Shown here one piece after another: positions 1-8,700 of a stretch of DNA of 64,000 bases. This stretch comes from Roseomonas sp. (GTDB lineage: Bacteria > Pseudomonadota > Alphaproteobacteria > Acetobacterales > Acetobacteraceae). The stretch covers positions 1 to 64,000 of the forward strand of contig JADCFX010000014.1 of NCBI GenBank assembly GCA_020249285.1. The letters run 5' to 3'. How positions within the stretch are numbered: position 1 is the stretch's first letter; each line of letters begins with the position of its first letter. Below the pieces are notes generated by a model. That model saw nothing but the letters and a program-made list of their open reading frames with translations, searched no databases and was not told the DNA's origin. Made by a program: the position numbers and the translations under genes.

Positions 1-612
1 CAGCGTGGCGCAGGCTTCCGGTTCCACCACCACCAGCCCGGCACGGCCCGCATACCAGGCGCCAATGCCGCCAAACAGGCCGCCACCGCCGGCGGCTATC
101 AGCACATGCGTCAGTTCCGGCGCATCCTGTTCCATTTCCAGCCCAATCGTGCCCTGGCCGGCCAGAACCTCATGCTGGTCATAGGCATGGACAAGCATGG
201 CGCCGGTCTCGGCGGCGCGCGCTTCTGAGGCGATGCGCGCTTCCTCATAACTTGCCCCGCCAACCACAAGCCGCGCGCCGAAACCTTCAATCCGCGCGCG
301 CTTTACCGCAGGTGTGGGCGCGGGGACGAAGATTTCCGCCGGCACGCCAAGGCTTTGCGCCGCATAGGCCACCGCAGCGCCGTGATTGCCGCCGGATGCC
401 GCCACCACGCCCGCCGCCGGCACTGCGCCCGATAGCAGCCGATTAAAGGCCCCGCGCGGCTTGAAGGACCCCGTCACTTGCAGGAATTCCAGCTTGAATG
501 TGACCGGGTGTTCGGTGCCCAATTCCCGAGGCGCCAGGCGCAGCACCGGGGTGCGGCGGATATGGGGGGCAATGCGCGCCATGGCGGCGCTGATGTCGCT
601 GCGTTCAATCAT
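1..612 (-). CDS. threonine/serine dehydratase-like PLP enzyme (C-terminus off window edge)
   Basis: Minus-strand translation MIERSDISAAMARIAPHIRRTPVLRL...VTGSFKPRGAFNRLL...ASGGNHGAAVAYAA...AAGGGGLFGGIGAWY: PLP lysine SFKPRGA and glycine-rich loop typical of threonine dehydratases. Confidence 0.88.
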   Translation of the reverse strand, partial: MIERSDISAAMARIAPHIRRTPVLRLAPRELGTEHPVTFKLEFLQVTGSFKPRGAFNRLLSGAVPAAGVVAASGGNHGAAVAYAAQSLGVPAEIFVPAPTPAVKRARIEGFGARLVVGGASYEEARIASEARAAETGAMLVHAYDQHEVLAGQGTIGLEMEQDAPELTHVLIAAGGGGLFGGIGAWYAGRAGLVVVEPEACATL

Positions 613-724
613 CCGGGCAGGCTGCCTTGCCCGCGCCGCCCCGGCAAGCGCTTCCCGCGCCTTGGCGTTTCTGGCATGAAAGCCCTTGCCACAGAAGGGG
701 CCGGCGTGATGGCGCTGGCGGGCC

Positions 725-1162
725 ATGCTCATCCACGCAAGCGCCGCGGCGCTCGGTTCAGAAGCGGTTTTGCTGCGCGGCCCAACGGGGGCAGGCAAAT
801 CCGATCTTGTGCTGCGGCTGATGATGCGGGGCTGGCAATTGGTGGCGGATGATCAGGTGATGATTGAAGGCGCGCAGCTTTCCGCGCCGCCCGCGCTCCG
901 CGGCATGTTGGAAATTCGCGGCCTTGGCATTTTTGAAGCCCTGCCCGTGGCCCCCTGCGCGCGGCTTTGCCTGGTGGTGGATTTGGTGCCACGCGCCGAT
1001 GTGCCGCGCCTGCCGGAACCCGCTTTCTGGCACGGCCCGGGCGGCAGCGTGCCGCGCGTGGCGCTTCATGCTTTTGAAGATTCCGTCTGCGAAAAAATCG
1101 CCTATGCCCTGGCCGCCGCTTCCGGCAGGCTGCGCCAAAAATCAGGAGCCTTCGCGGCATGA
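725..1162 (+). CDS. hprK: HPr kinase/phosphorylase, short C-terminal-domain form
   Basis: Walker A GPTGAGKSDL, LVADDQV, LEIRGLGIFE motifs; overlaps rapZ start. Confidence 0.9.
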   Translation: MLIHASAAALGSEAVLLRGPTGAGKSDLVLRLMMRGWQLVADDQVMIEGAQLSAPPALRGMLEIRGLGIFEALPVAPCARLCLVVDLVPRADVPRLPEPAFWHGPGGSVPRVALHAFEDSVCEKIAYALAAASGRLRQKSGAFAA

Positions 1163-2094
1163 CCACCCCGGCGCGCGAAATCATTCTGGTCACCGGGCTG
1201 TCTGGCGCAGGCAAGGCTTCCATCCTGCGCGTGCTGGAGGATTTGGGGTTCGAGACGGTGGACAACCCGCCCATTTCCATCCTTGAATCGCTGGTGGGTG
1301 ATGGGGTTTTGCCCCTTGCGGCCGGCATTGATGCGCGCACGCGGGATTTCGATGCGGCGGCGGTATTGCGTGTGCTGGATCGGCTGCGACTGCGCCCGGA
1401 TATCAATGTCTCATTGATTTTCGCCACCGCCGATGATGAGGCGTTGCTCCGCCGCTATACCGAATCGCGCCGCCGCCATCCTCTCGCGCCAGGTGGCCCC
1501 ATGGGCTCACGCGTGCTGGATGGCATCGCGCGGGAAAAGGCGCTGCTGGAAGCGCTGCGGGATACTGCGGACCTGACGATTGATACATCAGACCTGCCGC
1601 TTGCCGATTTGCGGCGCATGATTGAAGGGCGCTTTGCCCCAGATGCGGCGGCGGGCTTGGCGGTTTCCGTGCTTTCCTTCGCCTATCCCAAGGGCCTCCC
1701 GCGCGAGGCTGATCTGGTTTTCGACGTAAGATTCTTGCGCAATCCGCATTACGACCCGGTGCTGCGCCCCATGACCGGCCAGGCCGCGCCGGTCGCGGCC
1801 TTCATTGAAGCCGACCCCGATTTTTCGGCCTTTTGGCAGAGGTTACGGGATTTTCTTGAGCTTTTGCTGCCGCGTTACGCCGCTGAGGGGAAGAAATATT
1901 TCACCATTGCGGTGGGCTGCACCGGGGGCAAGCATCGGTCAGTCCTTGTCGCGGAACGCGTGGCGGGGCATCTTCGCGCAGCCGGGTGGCGGGTTGATCT
2001 TGCCCATCGGGAATTGAAAATCGCCGGCGGACAGGTTAGCCCCGCTGGCTCTATTGCCGCTTCGGGCCAGGAGGCCCTTTCGCAAGCACCATGA
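1159..2094 (+). CDS. rapZ: RNase adapter RapZ (P-loop nucleotide-binding protein)
   Basis: VTGLSGAGKASILRVLEDLGFETVDNPP and C-terminal GCTGGKHRSV motif. Confidence 0.95.
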   Translation: MTTPAREIILVTGLSGAGKASILRVLEDLGFETVDNPPISILESLVGDGVLPLAAGIDARTRDFDAAAVLRVLDRLRLRPDINVSLIFATADDEALLRRYTESRRRHPLAPGGPMGSRVLDGIAREKALLEALRDTADLTIDTSDLPLADLRRMIEGRFAPDAAAGLAVSVLSFAYPKGLPREADLVFDVRFLRNPHYDPVLRPMTGQAAPVAAFIEADPDFSAFWQRLRDFLELLLPRYAAEGKKYFTIAVGCTGGKHRSVLVAERVAGHLRAAGWRVDLAHRELKIAGGQVSPAGSIAASGQEALSQAP

Positions 2095-2516
2095 TTGGTC
2101 TCGTTCTGGTTTCGCATGGCAGGTTGGCCGAAGAATTGCGGCTGGCGATGGAACATATTGTCGGGCCGCAGCAGGCGGTGGCGACAGTCTGCATCGGGCC
2201 CGATGATGATATGGAATTGCGTCGGCAGGATATCCGCAATTCCATCGCCAGCGTGGATCAGGGTGATGGTGTGGTGGTGCTGACGGATATGTATGGCGGC
2301 ACGCCTTCAAACTTGGCCATGCAGATGGTGGAAAAAGGCAAGGCGGTGGAAGTGCTGGCGGGGGTGAACCTGCCCTTGCTGGTGAAGCTTGCGAAGATTC
2401 GCGGCAGCGAACCGCTGCATGAAGCGCTGGATCACGCCAAGGCCGCGGGCCGGAAATATATTGCTCTCGCGCGGGATGTCGCGGGCGCCAAGCAAAATGG
2501 CAGCCCCAAGGAATGA
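2091..2516 (+). CDS. PTS mannose-family EIIA component
   Basis: MIGLVLVSHGRLAEEL...VVVLTDMYGGTPSNLA motif of EIIA-Man; overlaps rapZ stop. Confidence 0.92.
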   Translation: MIGLVLVSHGRLAEELRLAMEHIVGPQQAVATVCIGPDDDMELRRQDIRNSIASVDQGDGVVVLTDMYGGTPSNLAMQMVEKGKAVEVLAGVNLPLLVKLAKIRGSEPLHEALDHAKAAGRKYIALARDVAGAKQNGSPKE

Positions 2517-2818
2517 GCGAAGCAGCCCCAGCCCCTTTTTCTGGCGGTATGGTATTGCGCCGCAATGTTGTTATTCCGAATAGCCGTGGCCTGCATGCCC
2601 GCGCGGCGGCAAAGCTGGTTGCCTTGGCGGAACGCTATTCGGCTTGCGTGAATGTATTGCGTGATGGGCAAAGCGTGCCCGCCGTTTCCATCATGGGGCT
2701 GATGATGCTGGGCGCCGGGCGCGGCGCCGAAATTGTGATCGAAGCCGAAGGCTGGGACGCCAAGGAAGCTTTGGACGCGGTGGCTGCCTTGGTGGAGGCA
2801 GGCTTCCATGAAGAGTGA
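2513..2818 (+). CDS. ptsH: HPr phosphocarrier protein
   Basis: NSRGLHARAAAKLV (phospho-His site) and SIMGLMMLGAGRG. Confidence 0.93.
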   Translation: MSEAAPAPFSGGMVLRRNVVIPNSRGLHARAAAKLVALAERYSACVNVLRDGQSVPAVSIMGLMMLGAGRGAEIVIEAEGWDAKEALDAVAALVEAGFHEE

Positions 2819-4643
2819 AACGCCAGCCCGCCCGCGCAGCACCAAAACGCCCAAGCGCCGGGAAACCCTGCTGCGCGGCATTCCGGTTTCGCCCGGCATT
2901 GCGATTGGCCCTGCCTTCGACACAAGCGAAGCCCCGGCCGAGGCACCGCGCCGGCGCATCACGACGGAGGCGATTGAAGCCGAGCGCGTGCGCCTGGCCG
3001 ATGCGGTGGCTTTTTCGCGTAAGCAAGTCACCAAGCTGAAAACCCGCATCGCGATCTTGCCAGAAGAAGCGCAGGAAGAAATCGCGCCCTTGCTTGATGC
3101 GCATTTGCTCATGCTTGGCAATTCGCGGCTGATCCGCGGGGCGCGCAAACGGATCGAGACTGAATTGCTCGCCGCCGAAACCGCCATCACCGATGAGGCG
3201 GAAGCGATTGCCGAAGCCATTCTGGCCGCCAAGGATGATGACCGCGCGGGGCTTTCGCGCCGGGCGACGGAAGTGCGCGATATTGCGCGGCGCATCACGC
3301 GCAACCTGACGGCGACACCCTTTCGCAGCCTGAAGAATCTGCCCGAAGGCTGCATCCTAATCGCCGAGGAGCTCACGCCCTCAGACGCCGCGCTATTGGA
3401 CCCGGCGCGCATTGCCGGTGTGGCGACGGATGAGGGCGGCGCGGATGGCCATACTGCCATCATGCTGCGCGCGCTTGGCATTCCTTCCGTGCTTGGCGTG
3501 CCCGGGCTGACGGAATCGGTGCGGCGCGATGATGTGGTGGTGTTGGATGGTGCGGCGGGGAATATCGCCATTCATCCGGAAGCCGCGACGCTGACGGCTG
3601 CGAAGGAAAAACTGGCGGCTTATGCGCGGGAACGCGCGCGGCTTGGGCGGTTGCGCCGCCTGCCGGCCATCACCACCGATGGCGAGGAAGTAGAATTGCA
3701 GGCCAATCTGGAAATTCCACAGGAATTGCCGTTGATTGCGCAAGCCGGCGCGCAGGGCATTGGGCTGCTCCGCACCGAATTCCTGTTCATGAATCGCGAG
3801 GATTTGCCGGATGAGGAAGCGCAATGCGCGGCCTATCGCCAAATCCTGGAAGCCATGGGCCAAGACCCCGTGACCATTCGCGTGCTGGATTGGGGTGGGG
3901 AGAAGGATATCGCTGCCCTTGCCGAAGGAATCGCGCCGACCCATGCCGGCGCCAATCCGGCGCTTGGGCTGCGCGGCATCAGGCTATTGCTGCGCCGGCC
4001 GGAATTACTGGAAGTGCAATTCGCCGCAATTTTGCGCGTGGCGGCGGAAGTGCCGGATGGGCAGATCAGGCTATTGTTGCCAATGGTGACCATCCCGGAA
4101 GAAATGAAGCAGGCGCGCGATATTTTTGACCGCGTGGCGCGGCGACTCCGCCGGCGGGGCGACAAGCTGCCGGAAAACTTGCCTCTGCTCGGCGCCATGA
4201 TTGAAACGCCAGGTGCCGCGCTGGCCGCGGATGCGATTGCGCTGGAAGCGGATTTCTTTTCCATCGGCAGCAATGATCTGGCGATGTATACGCTGGCCGT
4301 TGATCGCGGCGATGCGGAAGTGGCGCATCTTTATGACCCGCTGCATCCTGCTGTGCTGCGCCTGATGCAATTCGCGACTGAAGCGGCGCTAAGGCTGCGC
4401 ATGCCGGTTTCGATTTGCGGTGAAATGGCGGGCAATCCTCAGCTTATTCCTTTATTGCTTGGGCTGGGGATCCGCAGCTTTTCCATGAATGCCTCGGCGA
4501 TTCCGCGCGTGAAGCAGGCGGTGCGCGGGCTGGATATTGGCGATTGCGCGCGCTTCGCCCGCCGCGTGATGGAACAAAGCGACCCGGCGCGCATCCGCGA
4601 ATTGGTGGCGGGGTTTGCGGCGGGGGCGGGGGAGAAAGCCTGA
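2808..4643 (+). CDS. ptsI: phosphoenolpyruvate-protein phosphotransferase (EI)
   Basis: GIPVSPGIAIGPAF, GGADGHTAIMLRALGIPSVLG, GIGLLRTEFLFM, FFSIGSNDLAMYTLAVDR, PVSICGEMAG; no N-terminal GAF domain. Confidence 0.95.
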   Translation: MKSETPARPRSTKTPKRRETLLRGIPVSPGIAIGPAFDTSEAPAEAPRRRITTEAIEAERVRLADAVAFSRKQVTKLKTRIAILPEEAQEEIAPLLDAHLLMLGNSRLIRGARKRIETELLAAETAITDEAEAIAEAILAAKDDDRAGLSRRATEVRDIARRITRNLTATPFRSLKNLPEGCILIAEELTPSDAALLDPARIAGVATDEGGADGHTAIMLRALGIPSVLGVPGLTESVRRDDVVVLDGAAGNIAIHPEAATLTAAKEKLAAYARERARLGRLRRLPAITTDGEEVELQANLEIPQELPLIAQAGAQGIGLLRTEFLFMNREDLPDEEAQCAAYRQILEAMGQDPVTIRVLDWGGEKDIAALAEGIAPTHAGANPALGLRGIRLLLRRPELLEVQFAAILRVAAEVPDGQIRLLLPMVTIPEEMKQARDIFDRVARRLRRRGDKLPENLPLLGAMIETPGAALAADAIALEADFFSIGSNDLAMYTLAVDRGDAEVAHLYDPLHPAVLRLMQFATEAALRLRMPVSICGEMAGNPQLIPLLLGLGIRSFSMNASAIPRVKQAVRGLDIGDCARFARRVMEQSDPARIRELVAGFAAGAGEKA

Positions 4644-4649
4644 TGCGCG

Positions 4650-5012
4650 TTATGGCGTAAGCGCGGCACGCAGCGCCAGCATTGCCGCCAGCCCCACCAA
4701 TAACGCCGGAAGCAAATTGCGCCCGAAGGCAAGGCACACCGCAACACCAACCCCAAGCCCGCCAAGCCGCGCTGCCAGTGGCACATCCGCCAAGGCCCCG
4801 GATGGCGCGATGATGGCCAGCATGACAAAGGCCGAAAGCGTTGCCTGCGCAATCGCCGTCGCCCAGGCAATCACCGGATGATCCGCGCCGAGGCCCCCCG
4901 CCAGCCAAACGCCAGCGCTGCGCAGCAAAAGGCAGGCGATGGCGGTCAGGGCGAGCGCGATATCAGCGTTTTCCACGCGCACGCCCCCAGAAAAACGCGA
5001 TGCTGCCACCAA
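4650..5012 (-). CDS. azlD: AzlD-family branched-chain amino acid transporter small subunit (true start possibly GTG near 4976)
   Basis: Small hydrophobic protein overlapping an AzlC homologue. Confidence 0.8.
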   Translation of the reverse strand: MVAASRFSGGVRVENADIALALTAIACLLLRSAGVWLAGGLGADHPVIAWATAIAQATLSAFVMLAIIAPSGALADVPLAARLGGLGVGVAVCLAFGRNLLPALLVGLAAMLALRAALTP

Positions 5013-5676
5013 TCATCCCCGCCGCCAGAAGCCCCATTGAGGAGGGCAGGATGATCGTCAGCCCCGCCGCCGCGCTGCCGCAAATAATCGCGCGGCGTGG
5101 CGCAGGTTTGTCCAGATCAGCCGCCAACAGCAGCGCGTAATAGAGCGGATTGACGAATAACAGCGCCGCACGCGCGTGATCATCCAACATGCCCGCGACA
5201 TAAAACCCCGCAAGCGCCGCAAGCCCCGCCACCACCCAGCTTGTCAGCCCGAAGCCAAGAAACCAGGCAAGCCGCGCTTGTGCCGCAATTTCAGGAAAGG
5301 CGCGCATCGCCGCCGCCCATGGTGTGACCGCGATGAAGGGAATTGCCGGGATCAGGCGCTTGCGATCGGTCGTGCCGAATAAAGGTGTGATGGCAATCGC
5401 CATGGGCAAGAAGCGCGCATTCACCGCAATGGCGCCCATCACCGCGGGCGCAAGGCCGCCAGCAAAGCCCGTGCTGGCAGCCTGCACCAGCACAAGCTGG
5501 CCAGGCATGCCGTAAATCGCCCAGCAGGCAACCAGCGCCCAGCCAGGCGGCAACCCCGCTTCGCGCACCGCCGCCCCGAAGGCGAGGAAGGTCGCCGCCA
5601 TGGCAATACCCGCAGCACCCACCGCATCGCGCGCCCCAAACAGCGCCGCGCCGCGCGATGTGGTGACGGCGTTCAT
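4963..5676 (-). CDS. azlC: AzlC-family permease
   Basis: Hydrophobic; WAIYGMPGQLVLVQA, NARFLPMAIAI motifs. Confidence 0.87.
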   Translation of the reverse strand: MNAVTTSRGAALFGARDAVGAAGIAMAATFLAFGAAVREAGLPPGWALVACWAIYGMPGQLVLVQAASTGFAGGLAPAVMGAIAVNARFLPMAIAITPLFGTTDRKRLIPAIPFIAVTPWAAAMRAFPEIAAQARLAWFLGFGLTSWVVAGLAALAGFYVAGMLDDHARAALLFVNPLYYALLLAADLDKPAPRRAIICGSAAAGLTIILPSSMGLLAAGMIGGSIAFFWGRARGKR

Positions 5677-5714
5677 GTAAGCGCTGTGCTGAGCGATGAA
5701 CCAGCCTTCATGCG

Positions 5715-8700
5715 CTAAAGCTTCACCACCCCGGCGCCAATCAGCCCTGCCAACCGCGCTGCGATGGCGGTTTGCTGATTGGCATCCAGGCCAAGTGCGC
5801 GATGAATACCGGCGGCGAGTTCCGCTTCCGTGGTGGCGGGGCGCAGCGCCAAAAGCTTTTCGGCAGCAGCGGCGATTTCGCGTGGAGAAACCGCAGCGGC
5901 GCGGCGGAGATGCGCGTTGGCGTTGCGGCGATCTCGTGGAGCAATCACGCTGCCTTCGGCCAGCAGAAAACCCTGTTCTTCCTTCACACCATGCAATTGC
6001 CGGGCAAGCGCCAAAGCCTGGCGCAGCGCATCGCGAACGGGCGTGGGAAGCGCTTCCAGCCCCCAGAGCAAGCGCACGCGTTCGCCAAGGCTTTCAGTCG
6101 TAATCGGCGATTCTACGGCGATGATTTCCGCAAGAATACCAGCCAAAGTCGCGAAAGGCACATCGGCAATTGCGGTATCCTTCGGCACTTCCGGCGCGGC
6201 TTCGCGGTAAGGTTCGGCCAGGCCGGTTTCCGGCGCGGGTGCTGCTACCTCCGACGTGGTGGCGGGTGCGGCGCCAAGCAGGTCGGCGATGCGCGCAGCC
6301 TCGGCTTCTGGCCGCCCATACCAGGAAAGTGACCAGGCGCGCGTCAGCTTCCAGCCCATGGCTTGCAGCGCGCTGTCGCGGCCCCTTTCGCGATCACGCG
6401 CGCAACGTAGCGCCGCCCAATCCCCGGCATCCGCTTCAATGCCCAGCACGTAATTGCCCGCATCGCGCGCCGCGACATCCAGGAACAGGCCCGCCATGCC
6501 AACGCGCGGCACGGCTTCCTTGCCCGCGGCTTCAATCGCCTTGCCAATCGCGGCGGCCAAAGGTGCGGCTTGGGTTTTTGCAGCAGTGGCGCGCGGAGCC
6601 TCACCGGCTGCGGCGAAGGCGAGGAAGGTTTTGAGCGTCGCCACCCCGCGCCCCGAAGCGCGCGCGAGGTCAATGTCATCCGCCCCGATGGAAGAAAATA
6701 CAATGCAGCGCTTCTTGGCGCGCGTGATCAGTACATTCAGCCGGCGTTCACCGCCATCGGCAGAAAGGGGGCCGAAGCGCATCGCAAGCTTGCCATCGGC
6801 GCCGCGCCCATAACCCACCGAAATCATGATCGAATCGCGTTCATCACCTTGCACGTTTTCAAGGTTCTTCACGAAGAAGGGTTCATCCGAATGGGCGGCG
6901 AAAAACGCTTCCGTATCCGGGTTGTCGCGCCGCGCGGCCTCAACCGCGTTCAGAATGGCGTCACGCTGGCGGATGGAAAACGCCGCGACACCCAAAGTAT
7001 CGCCCGGCGTTTCGCGTGCATGGGCTATGACCGCTTCCGCCACTGCGCGGGCTTCTTCCGCATTGGTGCCGGTGCCGCCCGTATCAAACCGTCCTTCCAC
7101 ACGGCGCAGTGAAAGCCCAAGCGCGGAAGAGCGTGCGCGCGGTGATGGCAGAATGAAAAGCCGGTTGTCGTAAAATTCTGCGTTGGATGTGGCAATCAGG
7201 CTTTCATGCCGGCTGCGATAATGCCAACGCAGCATGGCCGATGGCAGGCCGCGCGCATTACAAAGGCCAAGAATGCTTTCCACATCACGCGCCGCGACAA
7301 CATCGGTGATATTCTCGGCAGTTTCTTCGCCTTCCTCACCCGTCATGCGCTGAAAGAAGCGCGTGGGCGGCATTTGCTTGTCATCGCCCACCACCACCAC
7401 TTGCCGGCAGCGCGCAATGGCACCCAGCGCATCCACGGGTTCCACCTGGCTCGCTTCATCAATGACCAGCAGGTCAAAGGAAAGCCCGGGCTTCAGCCCA
7501 TGCGGGGGGCTCAGGAATTGCGCAACCGAAAGCGGGCTCATCATGAAAATCGGCTTGGCCTTTTGCACCGCCTGGGATGCGCGCAGCAGCAATTCGCGCA
7601 CCGGCAAATGGCCGCGCTTCTTTTCCATCTCACCACGCAGAACCGTCATCCCCGGCGCGCCATCGCGCACTTCCTTGACGCGCAGCGCATGGGCGTAAGC
7701 GGCTTCCGCGCGCGTGAGTGTGATGCGCGCGCGGTCGGCTTCGCGGAAATCCTCAACCAGCCGATCCGCCGCCGCGCCATCAAAAGCCGCCAATTCCGGA
7801 TGCTGCGCCATGGCGGCGCGGAGCAAGGCTTCATGCAGCGCGAAGGAAAACACATCCTCCGCCGCTTCAGGCGCCACACGCCCATCAGTCAGGCGCTCCA
7901 GCAAGGGCTCCAGCCCGCTGGCCGCGGCTGCAGCGCGGCGCCAGCCCAGCCAGGTATCGAGCGCTTCCGGCGCCGCCGCCCAATCGCCCAAGCGCGTAGC
8001 AAGTGCGGAAAAGGCGGGTTCATCCGCGCCAAACGCGATGCGCGCATCAAGCCCTGTTGTTTGCTGCACTTCGTGAAAGGCATCGAGTGCAGCTTGCAGC
8101 GGCGCGGGTTCTGCCGGCTTGGCGCCATCTGCGAGCGCCATCAGCGCCACCGCGCCGTGGGTTTTGCGCCAGGTAAGCAAGGCCGAAAGTGGCGCGGTAT
8201 CACTCGCCTCCCCCTGCCAGAGCGTGCCGAAGGCCGCGCGGCCCAAAGCATCGCCTTGGCGCAGCGCCTCACGCGCGGCCTGGCCCGCCAGCGCGGCATC
8301 AAGCGCGGGCAAAGGGTTTTCCGCATCACGCGCAATCCGCGCCGCGAGCGCCTTTGCATCACGCCGCGCGCCTGACAGAAAACCGAAAACGCCGCCCGCT
8401 TCCGCAAGCGTCGCACGCGCTTCCGCAATGCCCGCCACATCCAAAGCGCCCGGCAAAAGCTGAGGATCCGCCTTGGCTTTTTGCAAAGCGCCCAGCGCCT
8501 GCACCAGGGCTTCTAGCGCTGCCAGATCGCCGGCCCAGGCTTCGTGCTTGAGCGTCGCCGCATCATGCGCCGGTGCTGCGAGCAAGGCCGGACGCAAGGC
8601 AAGCGCGCCCTCCGCTGCCTTCGGTCCGGCCTCCGCGCCAAGCGCTGCGCCGGCTGTGGCAAAGGCGCGAATCCAACCCGGCAGCCGCCCAAGCAGCCGA

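Noticed and set aside
2432-3571. 379-codon minus-strand ORF opposite ptsH/ptsI
   Set aside because: Ser/Arg-rich antisense translation typical of GC-rich shadow ORFs
7206-8375. 389-codon plus-strand ORF inside the helicase gene
   Set aside because: Antisense to the DUF4011 helicase; no motifs, Arg/His-rich
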